DNA from: Quercus robur
Taxonomy: Eukaryota; Streptophyta; Magnoliopsida; Fagales; Fagaceae
Direction: 5' to 3'
Length of the DNA stretch: 64,000 nucleotides
Assembly (NCBI RefSeq): GCF_932294415.1
Contig: NC_065535.1
Coordinates: 8,903,001-8,967,000 of the forward strand
The translations under genes and the position numbers were made by a program. Below the pieces are notes generated by a model. That model worked only from the letters and a program-made list of their open reading frames with translations, ran no database searches and was not told where the DNA came from. Every line of letters starts with the position of its first letter. The first letter of the stretch is position 1. Positions 1-11,129 of this stretch are shown in pieces.

Positions 1-1311
1 TTCCTTATGAATAGCTATTCTTTAAAATGAAGAATAGTTATTCCTCTCTAAAAGGGTTGTAATAGCTATTTCTTAGTAGATATAATAATTTCTAACATTA
101 ACACATTTCCAAATAAATAAATTTTTCATATTCACCTAACAATTATGGAAATAAAAAATCATAAAAAAATAACTCATCTCTCTAAAATTTAAAATATATT
201 ATTTTATAGGAAATATAATTATATAAATGAGGTATTTCCTAAAATAAATCATAAGTTTTATTCTAATGTTACAACTTGCAATCAAACTAATGAATAGGTT
301 TGGTTATTCAATTACAACACATTTTATTCTTGATAATAAAGATTACTATTCCTGTTGTAATCCACGTTTAGTGTAACAAATGTACCCTTAATGATTTTGG
401 TGTAAAAAAATTTCATTATTTTCCCTTGCTTAATACATTCCATTCCATTATTTTCTATTCTCTTATGATTATTTCATTTCATTCTATTTCATTCCCTTAT
501 GAACTCCCAAATGAAGCCTTAATGATTTTGGTGTAAAAAAGATTTTATCATCATACCAATTGATTTTTAGTGTAGATAAAAATCGAACTTTAAATCTCTT
601 ATTCAATGATAATTTTAATCAGTTGAGCTAATTAAAACCTACTAATAAAGTCTTTTATCATCAAATAATAAATCTAAAATTCAATCTCACATATACTAAA
701 AATCAATTAACCTTTCTTAATTTGATGATAAGAGCAATAATCAAAAGTTGAAACTTTATATATATATATATATATTAGCCAAGATATTATTCTCAAATTT
801 TATAACTGAAATTGAGTTAAAGGCATGATAAGTTTATTTGCCGTTGAATGATATGACAAAGATCATGGCCGTTGATGTCACCAAAGGGACAATTCTTCAG
901 TAACCGACTGATCATTTGCTTGCCAATCAGTGAACTGACGTTGGAACATCAACATTACTCGTATAGATTATAGTATTATACAGGTGTTAAGTACTCCCAA
1001 ACTCGAGGCACAAATTCATTTCCAGGAAATAACATTCCCAGTAGTCTATTGATTTGAACCAGAAAGAGGGAATGCATTGCAAGCATGCAACCAATATATA
1101 CAGGAACAGCATTACTTTCACAGGCTCACAGCAGATCCCCATCAAGATTCCCATTAAAGGCAATCTGATATGACCCAAACTCAGAGCTAAATATAAGGTA
1201 ACCAGGGCTTCTGAAATGGGCTCAAATAGATGTAAAGAATATATGATAAACAAATGAACTTCTCAAAAAACATTGAGTCAAACAATAACAAGGCATTCTT
1301 ATATATACACA
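1..1311. other. Intergenic region downstream of the claspin-like gene
   Basis: No coding gene is supported here. The first 500 bases are AT-rich and contain repeated variants of the words AATAGCTATTC and CATTCCATT, which look like decayed MITE sequence. A (TA)n microsatellite lies at about 757-776. Bases 980-1311 probably include the 3' UTR of the minus-strand claspin-like gene. Confidence 0.5.
545..765. repeat. Inverted pair of degraded tRNA-type SINE copies
   Basis: Bases 547-640 read on the minus strand as a tRNA-derived SINE head (TAGCTCAACTGATTAAA, then a degenerate B box TTCGATTTTTATC and ACACTAAAAATCAATTGGT). From about 645 the same motifs appear on the plus strand, ending in TTGATGATAAGAGC and TTGAAACT, as in the 3' part of plant Au-type SINEs. 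The two copies are head to head and strongly diverged, so family assignment is tentative. Confidence 0.4.
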
Positions 1312-4300
1312 TCAAGCTTTTCCTTCTGTCTTTATTGGCTTCTTTGACAATTTAAATGCAGCAAATACGGATTCAGTTTGCACAACCATACTATCTCGAG
1401 TGCACTGCTCAGATTGCAGGGAAGATCGCCTTAATATCTCAAACAGTGAAGTACCTGACTTCATTTCAGCTACAGATCTTGTGTTCTGGGTACTAGCTTT
1501 AGTTTGTGAGTTACTGAACTTGGCTGAAGCAGGCCTTTTTGGTTGATTCTCTCTCTGAATCTGCATGTTCAAATAAAATTGATAAATTGAGAAAGATATA
1601 TTTAGCATTCTATCATTAAGAAAATGCCACAGGAGCAACTGGAATGAATGCTGTGATGGTAAACTAAAACTTCACGGTTGAAATGCTATCAATAGAGGTG
1701 CATTCTGATAGTCCCTAATCAATTGCAACCAACCCAGAAATTATAAAACCTCAATATTCTCATTGCATCTCCAATAATAATTCCCCCCCCCCCCCCCCCC
1801 CCCCACCTCCTCCCTTTAATCACCTTATGGTAAAACAGATTGCTGACTAAGTGCAGCAAGTAAAAATATATCAAAAATGAAGCAAGCAAGAAAATTTGTA
1901 TATACTTCAGCCTTGCTCCCTGTTTGAGCTTACCGCATCAGAAGAACCCTCTGACATTGAGATTAAACTCCTGCTGTTGCTGTCATCTAGACCAGACATT
2001 GAGATTGAACTCCTGCTATTGCTGTCATCTCGACCAAAAATAAAAGAACGAACTTTGCCTGATGCTTTCTTTTGGGATGAGGGCAAGGAATGATTTGACC
2101 CCCTACCAAGGAAAGAAGACTGCAAGAATAACCAATGCCGTAGTTATAGTTAATTCAAAATGTTCTTTATAACTGGTATCTCCCATCAATATGTGTATGT
2201 GCACAGAATTTATTAAAAATAAAGTTGGAAGCAGAAAATGAGAACTGGATTCCCAGTGTGCAAAAAATGTTCACGAATATGCATGTTAGAAGTTAGAAAA
2301 GGGAAAGGAGACAGGAACCAGCTATCACCATCATGGAAATAGAACATGCAGACTATCTGGCATACCTTTGGTATGAGATCTAAAACAAAAAATGTGTTCT
2401 TTGATATTTCACTTCAGCACACTGGTTTAAGTTTGGATACTCTTTTTGTTACAGAAACTGATAATCAATTAAAATAGCATAGCTAACAATACTGCAATCT
2501 ACATTCAAAATCCCAAGTGCAAACTGGTTTACCTTGGACAGTATGTTACTCTTTCCTCCAACAGGTGGCATTTTAAAAAGGGCTGCATAAAATAAAAATA
2601 GCAATAACAATAAGATAAGAAGCATAACAAAATAAACACAGAAGACTGGTGGCTGAAATATAATGCAGAACTTTTCTTTTTCTTTGATGAGTAAAATATA
2701 GAACTAATATACTAAAGACCATACAAGGTGTTTTGGCTTTCTTCTTAGAGTCAGGGACAATATTCAACTTCTTTATAAGACCAAAAACTTCTCTGGAACT
2801 CTCATCCTCTGCCGGTGACAAAAACATAGCTGGCTCCTGTTTCATATCATAACCTTCTGTGAATTGTACAATACTCAGAACAAATAGCATAATTGATATA
2901 TCTAATACAGACCAGATCCATTATTAGACAAGATAGCAGAAAATTCTGATAAAGCATTAGAAAATAAATCATATTTCTGAAGATAATAATAAATAAACTG
3001 CTAAGAACTCACAGATTTCTCAAATAGGCACTGCTTAGCTAGCCTCTTTTCTGTTTCCTCATCATCAGATGATAAATATACATCATCCTTATCCGTAAAC
3101 ATTTGAGGAATCATTTGCTTTGCTTTTTTTAAATTCATCCGGGCAACATTTGTTGGGTTAGAATCTTCTGCAGCTTCATCGCCAAAATCTTCTTTGTATT
3201 CATCACCTTCCTCATCTTCTTCCTCTTCAAGCAAAGTTGTTTCTTTCAATTTTGAACCACAATTAAATTTCTGCAAAAGATTTTCTGTTCCAGCCGCATC
3301 CTGTTGTTCAAGCCACTTCTGATGAAGTTGATTACGCTTCTCATTATCAACTGGCTTTTCTTCATATCCAGTTGCTATCATATCCTTAAGTTCTTCTAAA
3401 TCCTCATTGTCCTCATCTTCTTCATTATCTTGGAATCGAAGCATGTCATTATCACTGTCATCTTCTTCCTCTGCTTCATCATCAACAAATGCTTTAACAG
3501 GATCATGAAATGAAGATAAATCAGTTAATCCATGTGGATGGGGAGCAATGTTCTCCTTGTCATTGCCCTCTTCGTCAGAAGAACTACAAAAGAGAAGCAA
3601 TAATCAACTTTACATTTTAGAACACCTAGACTGTGGAGATAATGTAGAGTCCAGTAAGGTATGCCTCAAGTTTATAATAGCCAACTATAGTATGGATCAC
3701 AATTCACACACACACGAAATAAATAAATATATATATATATATATATATAAAATATTCACACACAAAAAAATACCATTTTAATTGATAAATGATTATTCAG
3801 ATGGTGAGAAAAGGAACCGGTTGTCATAGACAAACATAAATAAGTAAAACCATACAATACAGAAACAGAGAGCAATCTATTCCCTGTGAGTGATATCCTA
3901 ACAAGGGAACTTGAGGTGTAATGAAAATAAGGTCACAAAACAGTAAATGATTTTGCTGTGTAGAACTGTAAAAGAAAGAAATTCTACAAACACTTACACA
4001 TCATCAGGAGGAGCAGAATCAAGCTTTAAATTCATTGCAAGAATGGATGGAGCCATAACTTCTTCCAAGGGACTGCTGGGTGTCTTGCTAGGTAGCTCAT
4101 CCATAGAGTCACTTGTTTGGGAATCAGAAAACAGCTCCTACAGCATACAAATAGACTGATCATCCTTAGAGTTACTTGTTTTGAATCAGAACACAGCCCT
4201 AATTTTTTATACAACACACCAATAGGGTAAGAATAACTTCCAAACAATTCAGTTTTTTTTGGGGGCAGAGGGGGGGAAGAAGTACCTGGGTATCACCAAT

Positions 4301-6372
4301 TGGAGCTCGAAATTCTTGTTTGGATTCCTCATCCACATCCTGCAACGTAGAGGCATTACAACATATGGCTAGTCCATCCCAAAATAAAGCAGCAAACACC
4401 CCTCTTGCACAAGTCTACAGACTATGCTACTAAAACTCAACTCAGCCAAGCCTTTATCACAACTAATTAGGATTTGGGATCAGCAGCAATATGAAACCCT
4501 TTTCACCATCAGTGCTATCAAAATTACATTCTAAAAGTTGCAACCAGGAAAAAAAAAAAAAAAGAGCCTAACTTCTGAGAAGCACCAACTCTAATGATCA
4601 CTACAATAACAAAAGACCTAATTTACGTGTCACACTTAGAGGGTTTAAAGTGATGACCAAAATGTTGTGCAATTATAATTGTATATTTCAAGCTTCTGAG
4701 ATGTTGCCATTCAACTTAACATTGCTTGCCTTCTTGCCAGATCACATATTCACATCAAGTCATCAACAAACACATTGCTCTTCTCAACAAAAAAAAAAAA
4801 AACACATTGCTCAATATAAATATAGGGAAACATCATTTACAAACTTCCAACAATTCTCCATATACGTACTAGCTATTAAAGCGTATATACAAGTGATTTT
4901 GGGACAAAACATTCAATCCAACAAAAACCTAATAAACCAAAGGTAGTGATTGTTGCACACAGTGAGTACATACACACTGAAATAGGAATTACCCTAAATG
5001 GCTAAATCAAATTCATGGATACATCAAATGTTTAACTTGTTGAGGTAAAAAAGAGTTCTGACATATGTAAAACCATGTATGCGCAATCCTTTATGGTATT
5101 AAATTAGTGTGCCTACACTTTTTTCATTTTACAACAGTTAAATTCATCAAGAATTTGTCGTGCCTTATAACTCACCATTTGGGAAAGTATACTTTTACGG
5201 CTGGAGTGATCTTTAATATCACTTGGTTCATCCATACATAGCTCATCTAAATTGCTCTTCATGTTAACAGGAAATTCAATCGTTTCTTCACTAGCCACTT
5301 TTACCACTCCATTTCCCCTATTTTCATCAATAGGACTACCTGAATTACAATCCACTACCACCTCCCTTACAAAACCATCATCGCCATCATCATCATCATC
5401 AAGAAAAGACATACTGTTTATAGCAACAGATCTGCCACACACAAAACAAGCATAAATACATTGACCAATATGTACATAAATATAAACCCAAAGTAAACTA
5501 CCCACTTTTTTGCAATCTCCAGCTTTCGTTTGCGAATCTTCTCCAAAACTGAAGATATCGGCTTCTGAACAAGCAGTACGGGTTTAAATGATGCATCTCT
5601 AGTTTCTAACAACAAAGACAAAATGGTAAAACTAATTAAATCCACTAAATCAAACTATACAAACAAGTTCAACAAAATAAAGGGTCTTAAACATAACTTT
5701 ATACCTCGTAAGAGTCTCTGAGACTCAGCACGAAGTTGCTTAAGATTGTCCCTTCTTTCCTGTAAAAATAGCAGCCACTATTAATTACAACAAAAACAAA
5801 AACAAAACCCAAAAGAGAGAGAGGGAAAGAAATACCTTTTTAGTCATTTTTTTGGTGGTGGCATCAAGATCAACAACACTCTCATCAACATTCTTCTTTT
5901 TTTTCTTCTTCGTCTTCTTGTTGTCTACATTTTCATCAAGCTCATCAGAACTACGTCGTTTCTTCACTGGCTCCTCAATTCTCAGATCCTCAGCCCCATC
6001 TCCCATCTCTTCGCTCGGATCGTCGCGTTTTGCGACGAAATCGTCACCCACAGAGTCAAACTCCAAAACCCTCTTAGTCTTAACCCCCAAACCATTTTCT
6101 TCTTCTTTTTCTTCTTCTTCGCCACCCAAACCAAAATCCAATTCATTTCCTCCATCAAAACCCTCCTCCGATTCCGATTCAGATCCCGCCCCCGACGGCG
6201 ACAATTCCTTCAACTCCTCCGAATCTTGGGCTTCAGATTTAGGGAAATCCAACAAAGGCGAGGAAGGCTCGGTGGAAACCCTAATTGCTTTCTTCAAGCG
6301 CTTCAGCTTTCTTTCCGAAGGAGAAATCTCTTCCGATTGTGGGAGTAGCTGAAAATCATCGTCGCTCTCCAT
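1312..6372 (-). CDS. Claspin/MRC1-like DNA replication checkpoint mediator
   Basis: Eleven exons on the minus strand fit GT-AG rules: 5836-6372, 5705-5759, 5506-5605, 5176-5431, 4286-4339, 3998-4137, 3013-3583, 2725-2856, 2533-2582, 1934-2119 and 1312-1560, giving about 776 residues. The ATG at 6372 opens MESDDDFQLL. The protein is very acidic. It has a Lys-rich stretch at the end of exon 1, a helical Arg/Lys segment (ERRDNLKQLRAESQRLLR, exon 2), and in exon 7 the FVDDEAEEEDDSDNDML block followed by LEELKDMIATGYEE. This is the pattern of the MRC1/claspin domain. The C-terminal end carries SSFLGRGSNHSLP and FIFGRDDSNSR. Claspin/Mrc1 proteins act at nuclear replication forks and relay ATR to checkpoint kinase. 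One junction is unsettled: exon 7 ends in phase 0 at its best donor (3012), while exon 8 needs one extra base. A micro-exon or another donor is possible. The domain call rests on recalled family features. Confidence 0.8.
1783..1804. repeat. Poly-C tract, 22 bases, in the last intron of the claspin-like gene
   Basis: An uninterrupted run of about 22 C on the plus strand (poly-G in the transcript), inside the intron between exons 10 and 11. Homopolymer length is error-prone in assemblies. Confidence 0.8.
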
Positions 6373-6403
6373 ATCTCTCTGTGATGAAATCAATGGAGAA
6401 CAA

Positions 6404-6412
6404 CTAGGGTTT
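6404..6412 (-). promoter_or_regulatory. Telo-box-like motif in the claspin-like 5' leader
   Basis: On the minus strand the sequence is AAACCCTAG, 32 bases upstream of the ATG at 6372. Telo-boxes (AAACCCTA) near the start of transcription are known in plant genes for cell growth, replication and ribosome production. Upstream, 6610-6630 carries TGGGCC-type Site II words. The motif is seen; its activity is inferred. Confidence 0.45.
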
Positions 6413-6744
6413 TTTGTCAGATCTATAATCTAATTTGTGAAATTCTAATTCTAATTCTAATTTTTTAGAAATGAAAATAGTATTACAGGTCGTGACTATA
6501 TTGGGTTTTTACTTTTAGGCGGCAAAAAGTTTTGAAATTTTTTAGGATTGGCGCAATTTTTAGGGTTAGGATTCGTATCGAACCGCCAAATTTACCGGCT
6601 TGTTTTGGACTTTGGGCCGGGCTGGGCCGTTGAGTCTGATGTGTGGTTGTGATTGAAACATGGGCCGGGATCATGTGCAGTGAACCAGAGGGATTTTGCA
6701 GTTTAGCACTGTGAGAGGAAAAATTATAATAAGTTAACATACGG

Positions 6745-7972
6745 TCGGAAAAATTTTGGAAACTAGCATTTTGAGTTTTAAAAACTTGAGATCAATGATA
6801 AAAATCGAGACTTTCAAACTCGAGTTTTACTGCTACTGCGGAGCAATTTAGCCACATAGATCTCAAGTCTATAAGACTCAAGTTCTAAAAAGCAAAACCA
6901 AGTCTTCAAAACTCAATTTTTGTCGGACTTGAAGAATAACAAACCTAAAGAAAAACGCAGCACATAAGAAGACAATCTAGTGCTGGGTGGGCGATCTGGT
7001 TAAAGAAGAATGCTGGTAGATGATCTAATCTTTAGCGACTGGGTGGACGAACAGACACGACTAGGTGGATGATTTGATCTTCAGAGTCTTCAGCAACGAT
7101 GAAGAACGAACAGACGCGAGGAAGAAGAAGAAAGGGAAAATAAAATGGTGGAACTCGAGTTCCACATGAATTTTTTTTTCCACATCACCTACCACAACTT
7201 ACAAATCGAGACTCAGAAACTTGACATGCTAGTGTGGGGGCCGGTTAATCAATAATTATTAAAACCGAGCTAACTGGGCCTGTGGCCCATCCGAGGACGT
7301 AAAACCGTCCGAGGAGGCCCATATAAGGTTATAAGGGGAACCAAATGAAAAGAAGAGTAAATATCACATGAGGTGGGTTTAACATTCGTCCGAGAACAAA
7401 TTCCTTCTCGGCAATATGTGTTTGAGGATGACCTGAACGCCATATTGTTACAAACACACTTTAGAACTACATTACCACTAAAGGTGAGATATGAGACCAA
7501 GGGTAAAAAAGAAAAGGTAAACAAATATCTTAAACAACTGTTGCCTTCGCATTAATTACCTCTCAACAAACTCTCTGGCCGCATTAATGTGGAGGTGATG
7601 CCTGAATAGTGATGAAGCAGCCTTACAGCTGCTGGTTAAAGGATCCAAGAAGTGTTGGATGGGACAGGAAGGGATTTCCCGAATCCAACCTACACGTGTG
7701 TGGTAAATATGACACCAAAAGGGCAGTATATAACATGAAAGAATGCATTGAGAAAAAGGAGATCAGAACTTCTAAACAAAGGACGCTTAGAGGAAAACCT
7801 TTTGAAATAAAGAACTTAGCTTGATTAAAGGGGAAATTGATCGTAATATTTATGTTAATCCATCTAAAAACGTGAAGTTTAATCGTTTTTCTTTTGAAGT
7901 TAATCTAGTTCTTTTATATCCACGCTCTACAAATTGAGTCTTTACAGCTAGTTTTCCAGATTGTTTTGAAAC
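6745..7972. mobile_element. Mutator-like MITE relic (CGAG-rich), interrupted by a solo LTR
   Basis: The left end (TTGGAAACTAGCATTTTGAG) is matched in inverted form by the right end once the LTR at 7233-7946 is set aside: the minus-strand right end reads TGGAAAACTAGCATGTCAAG. The interior repeats CTCGAGTTT/AAACTCGAG and GAGACTCAGA words, as does the element at 9137-9981. No transposase is seen, and I could not define the target-site duplication. Confidence 0.55.
7233..7946 (+). mobile_element. Solo LTR of an LTR retrotransposon with target-site duplication
   Basis: A 714 bp unit begins TGTGGGGGCC and ends CTTTACA. It is flanked on both sides by GCTAG (7228-7232 and 7947-7951), the 5 bp duplication expected for LTR elements. 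A TATA-like word (GTATATAACATG) lies near 7727. A related LTR is at 20021-20724 and a more distant one, in reverse, at 44166-44965. No internal retroelement domain adjoins it, so it is a fossil solo LTR, probably left by LTR-LTR recombination. Confidence 0.7.
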
Positions 7973-8108
7973 GTGACAGCTAACAAAATTGTTTGATATT
8001 TAGGGTTAATTGGGAAAAAAATTCTAGTGAACCACTTAGGATGCTTCTTTTCAAGGATAAATAAATGGGACAAAATATATTAGAACTTTAAATCTGGTTT
8101 GAATTAGG

Positions 8109-8142
<34 letters not shown>

Positions 8143-9136
8143 GAAGATAGCTAAAAGTTGGTAAAACTATATTTCTACTTCTATCTAGACTAGATGATGT
8201 GAAACTATACAAAGTTGTGCAAAAGCAACTAAAGCTAATAAGTTGAAAAATAAACTATAATAATTTAGTCAAGGTATGTCACCTATAATTGTATAACTTT
8301 TACTATAAATATATTTAACTAACAGAATTTTTGTGTTTACTTTTGATAATAGAAATGTAGTTGTATACAGCATGAAAAAAAACATTTAACATGCTAATAA
8401 AATGTTTAATATTGCATGATTGTAGTATGATTATAGTTTTTTTAGACGGTTAGCATGATTATAGTGGTACTAGTACAAATAAATCAATTCAATTGAGACT
8501 AAAATTGTTTAAAAAATATATCAAATTGATGTTTTTTTGCAAATAATCATTCAACGATAGTAATATCATTGGGATATTGGAAGAAACTAATAACTCTCTA
8601 CTTTAAATTATCTCCTTAAACCATAAAATGTTTTAAGTTAGCCCTACTATAAGAGCATTCACAACAAAAGTTGTAAAAGAGATGAAATGCTATTTTTATA
8701 GCTCTAAAAAAAAAAAAAAAAAAGCTCCATCAATGATGCTATATCTGAAAAAATTTGGCACCTAGCTACAGTGAGCTATTAATAGTAACAACTCGCTGTA
8801 GCTAAATGTTATAAAATTTTTATTTGATTTTATTCTTCATTCTCCTTTCTCTCTCTCTCTCTCTCCTCTCCCCTCTTGCCTACAACCCATTCGGCCATTC
8901 CCATTCTCTCCACCCTCTCTATCTCACTTCTCCTCCATCACCTCTATCCTCTCACACAATGGCTCAAGGTTGCTCATCCTAGTCTCTCTCTTCTCGTTGT
9001 CGTGGTGGTCTGTACTCGTTGGTGGTTATCCTTGGTTCGTGCCTGGGCTATTGGTATGGGTTTGTGTGAGTTGTTGTGGTGATGATGGTAGTCGTTGATT
9101 TTGAGAGTGGGTTTTGTGGATTGGTGGCTGTAGAGG

Positions 9137-9981
9137 GGCCAAAATTAGGAATTAACATTGGTTTTCAAACAATATAATTAATAGGCACTGTTTTCAAACT
9201 ATATTTTTTACTAGCATCTCGAGTCAAAGAGACTCGATTTAGGGCCTATAAATCGAGTTTTTAAAACTCAATTTTCCTGGTCTGATAATGTTTGATATTA
9301 CATTTTTTCCATGTGACGACCATCTAGAAATCAAGTCTTAGAGACTCGATTTATAAATTCCTTATATATTCAGCCTCCTTACACTACAACACCCCACCTT
9401 CTCATCAGACCAGAAACCAAAGAACCCATAGCCGCCCGATCCAGCCAGACCACGCCACCACCGTGCGCAACCCGGCAATGCGACCCAATCCGTGCAACCC
9501 AAGTAGCGCGACCGAGGCAACGTGACCAGGGTCACGCGACCCAAGCATCAACCCAGCGAGGTGAGGTGAGGTGAGCTCTCTCTCCTGGGATTCTTTCTCT
9601 CTCTGATCTGATGGGTTTTGGGGTTTTTATTTTTTTAATATGTATTTTAGGTGGTTGGTAGGGGTGGAATTTGGATTTTAGGTGGTTGTTAGGGGTGGAT
9701 TTGGTTGGATTTATGCTGAGTTGTTGGATTAAAGTTTTATAGAACAAATCGAGTATTTAAGCGTCGATATATAAATCGAGTCGACGCTTAAATACTTGAT
9801 TTCTAGGTGGACAAAGTGCCACCTCAAACCTTTTTAGAACATGAAAACCAACCCTCAAAGACTCGATTTATAGCCCAAAATCGACCCTCTAAGACTCAAG
9901 ATGTTAATAAAATATATACTTTTGAAACCACGCCTACTAATTGCATTGTTTGAAAAACACTGTTAATTCCGAATTTTGGCC
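9137..9981. mobile_element. Mutator-like MITE with 9-bp target-site duplication
   Basis: 845 bp with long terminal inverted repeats: left GGCCAAAATTAGGAATTAAC, right (reverse complement) GGCCAAAATTCGGAATTAAC, continuing to about 65 bases. Flanks CTGTAGAGG (9128-9136) and CTGTGGAGG (9982-9990) match at 8 of 9 positions, the Mutator-type duplication length. The interior has many CGAGT/ACTCG words, including the pair around 9720-9800 (CGAGTATTTAAGCG and CGCTTAAATACTTG). It is inserted in the GGT-rich interior of the Harbinger-like element. No coding capacity is seen. Confidence 0.75.
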
Positions 9982-9990
9982 CTGTGGAGG

Positions 9991-10420
9991 TGGTGGTGGT
10001 GGTTTATTTTAGGTGTGGGTCTTGTGGATTGGTGGTTGATTTTTGGAGTGAATTTTATGAATTGGCAGTGGTGATGTGGCGGTACTTGATTTGGGGGTGG
10101 GTCTTGTGGATTGGTAGTTGATTTAGGGTGTGGTTCTTGTGGATTGGTGGTTGTAGTTGTGGTGGTGGTTGATTTTGGGTGTGGGTCTTATGGATTTTTG
10201 GCTGTGGTGGTGGTGGTAATTGATTTTGGGTATGGGTATTGTGGATTGGTGGTTGTAGTGGTGATGGTGGTTGATATTGGCTGTGGCAGTGGGTTGTGGT
10301 TATGGTTGTGATGGTGTGTTGTCTTGTGGCTGGTGGTGATAGATTGGGTTTTTTTTTTTTTTTTTTTTTTTTGTGCGGTGGGTGGTGAGTTATAGATACC
10401 ACAGTGTTTGTTGTTGGTAG
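9991..10420. repeat. Degenerate GGT-rich minisatellite
   Basis: Imperfect repeats built from GTGGGT, CTTGTGGATTGGTGGTTG and TGATTTTGGG, about 30-40 bases each, with a T-run near 10350. The same pattern occurs left of the MITE (9090-9127), so the MITE split it. Open frames through it encode only Val/Gly or Pro/Thr/His low-complexity peptides and are not genes. Confidence 0.6.
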
Positions 10421-11129
10421 TGGAGGTGCAGTGGCTAGTGGTGATGAGTTGTGGTTGGTTGTTGTAGATTTTGTGGTGATTTTTTATTTTTATTTTTTAT
10501 TTTAATGAGTTGTTTATATTATTTTAAATGAAGTGCTAAAAAAATAGAACTTTTGATGTTCGATGTATTTTAAAGTGAAGTAGTAAAATAGATAAAGTAG
10601 CCTTTTGAGATGCTAAAAGCTAAAAAATTTAGAACCTTTGATACGAATGCTCTAAGGTGCTAATTGTTATTATTATTATTATTTTTTTTTAGAATCCTAG
10701 TTGTTATTAATCTAATGATATGAAGCCATCCAATTCCTTGCAAAATATTGGTCTCGCCATTTTCTTGCTCAAACCAAACTGACCTACTCTCTCATTTTTA
10801 AACTACAAAATTTCAATTTGACACCATTTATTTCTCCAATTAGGGAGGCCCTCCTCTCAATGGTAACACAGTAAATTCGACTATGCTTATATGCCCTAAC
10901 CCTCTTCTTGAATATAAACAGGGAAAAAATGATAATTATTTTCCCAATAAGGGAGAACATCTTGTCCTCTCCTTTCTAAAGCATGAAGTCTATTCGACCT
11001 TCGAAGGCATTGTATCACTTCAGTTTCTTATAGTCCATAACTCTCACACACTCTCTTGTCTAATTTCTTTCTTTCCAGTAAGGGTGGCTCAACTATTAGG
11101 CCATTTAGACAATAAGTTTTTGTTGTGAT

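Larger units (their letters stand above)
8653..10652. mobile_element. Non-autonomous PIF/Harbinger-like element, 2.0 kb
   Basis: The terminal inverted repeats begin GAGCATTC and continue with similarity for about 50 bases (GAGCATTCACAACAAAAGTT on the left; GAGCATTCGTATCAAAGGTT in reverse from the right). The element is flanked by TAA on both sides (8650-8652 and 10653-10655), the 3 bp duplication typical of PIF/Harbinger. It lies inside copy A of the duplicated flank. Its interior holds a CT-rich stretch (8840-8880), a GGT-rich minisatellite and the nested MITE at 9137-9981. No transposase frame is recognisable. Confidence 0.7.
6530..11110. repeat. Copy A of the duplicated claspin-gene 5' flank, split by insertions
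   Basis: Segments 6530-6700, about 7975-8650 and 10660-11110 align in order with one continuous block at about 11130-12600 (copy B). Shared landmarks are GCGCAATTTTTAGG, GGGCTGGGTTGGGCC, TGATTGAAAC, GGTAAAACTATATTTCTAC, GTGGTACTAGTACAAA, GATATGAA(CC/GC)C and AATTAGGGAGGCC. The gaps are filled exactly by a Mutator-like relic with a solo LTR and by a Harbinger-like element. Copy A begins in the presumed promoter of the claspin-like gene, so copies B and C derive from that flank. Confidence 0.65.

Noticed and set aside
5852-6352. 166-residue Ser-rich open frame on the plus strand
   Set aside because: It is the antisense shadow of the acidic Glu/Ser-rich first exon of the claspin-like gene; the composition is a mirror of that exon.
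10055-10402. Open frames on both strands giving Pro/Thr/His-rich and Val/Gly-rich peptides
   Set aside because: They come from the GGT-rich minisatellite inside a transposon; no domain and no conserved start.
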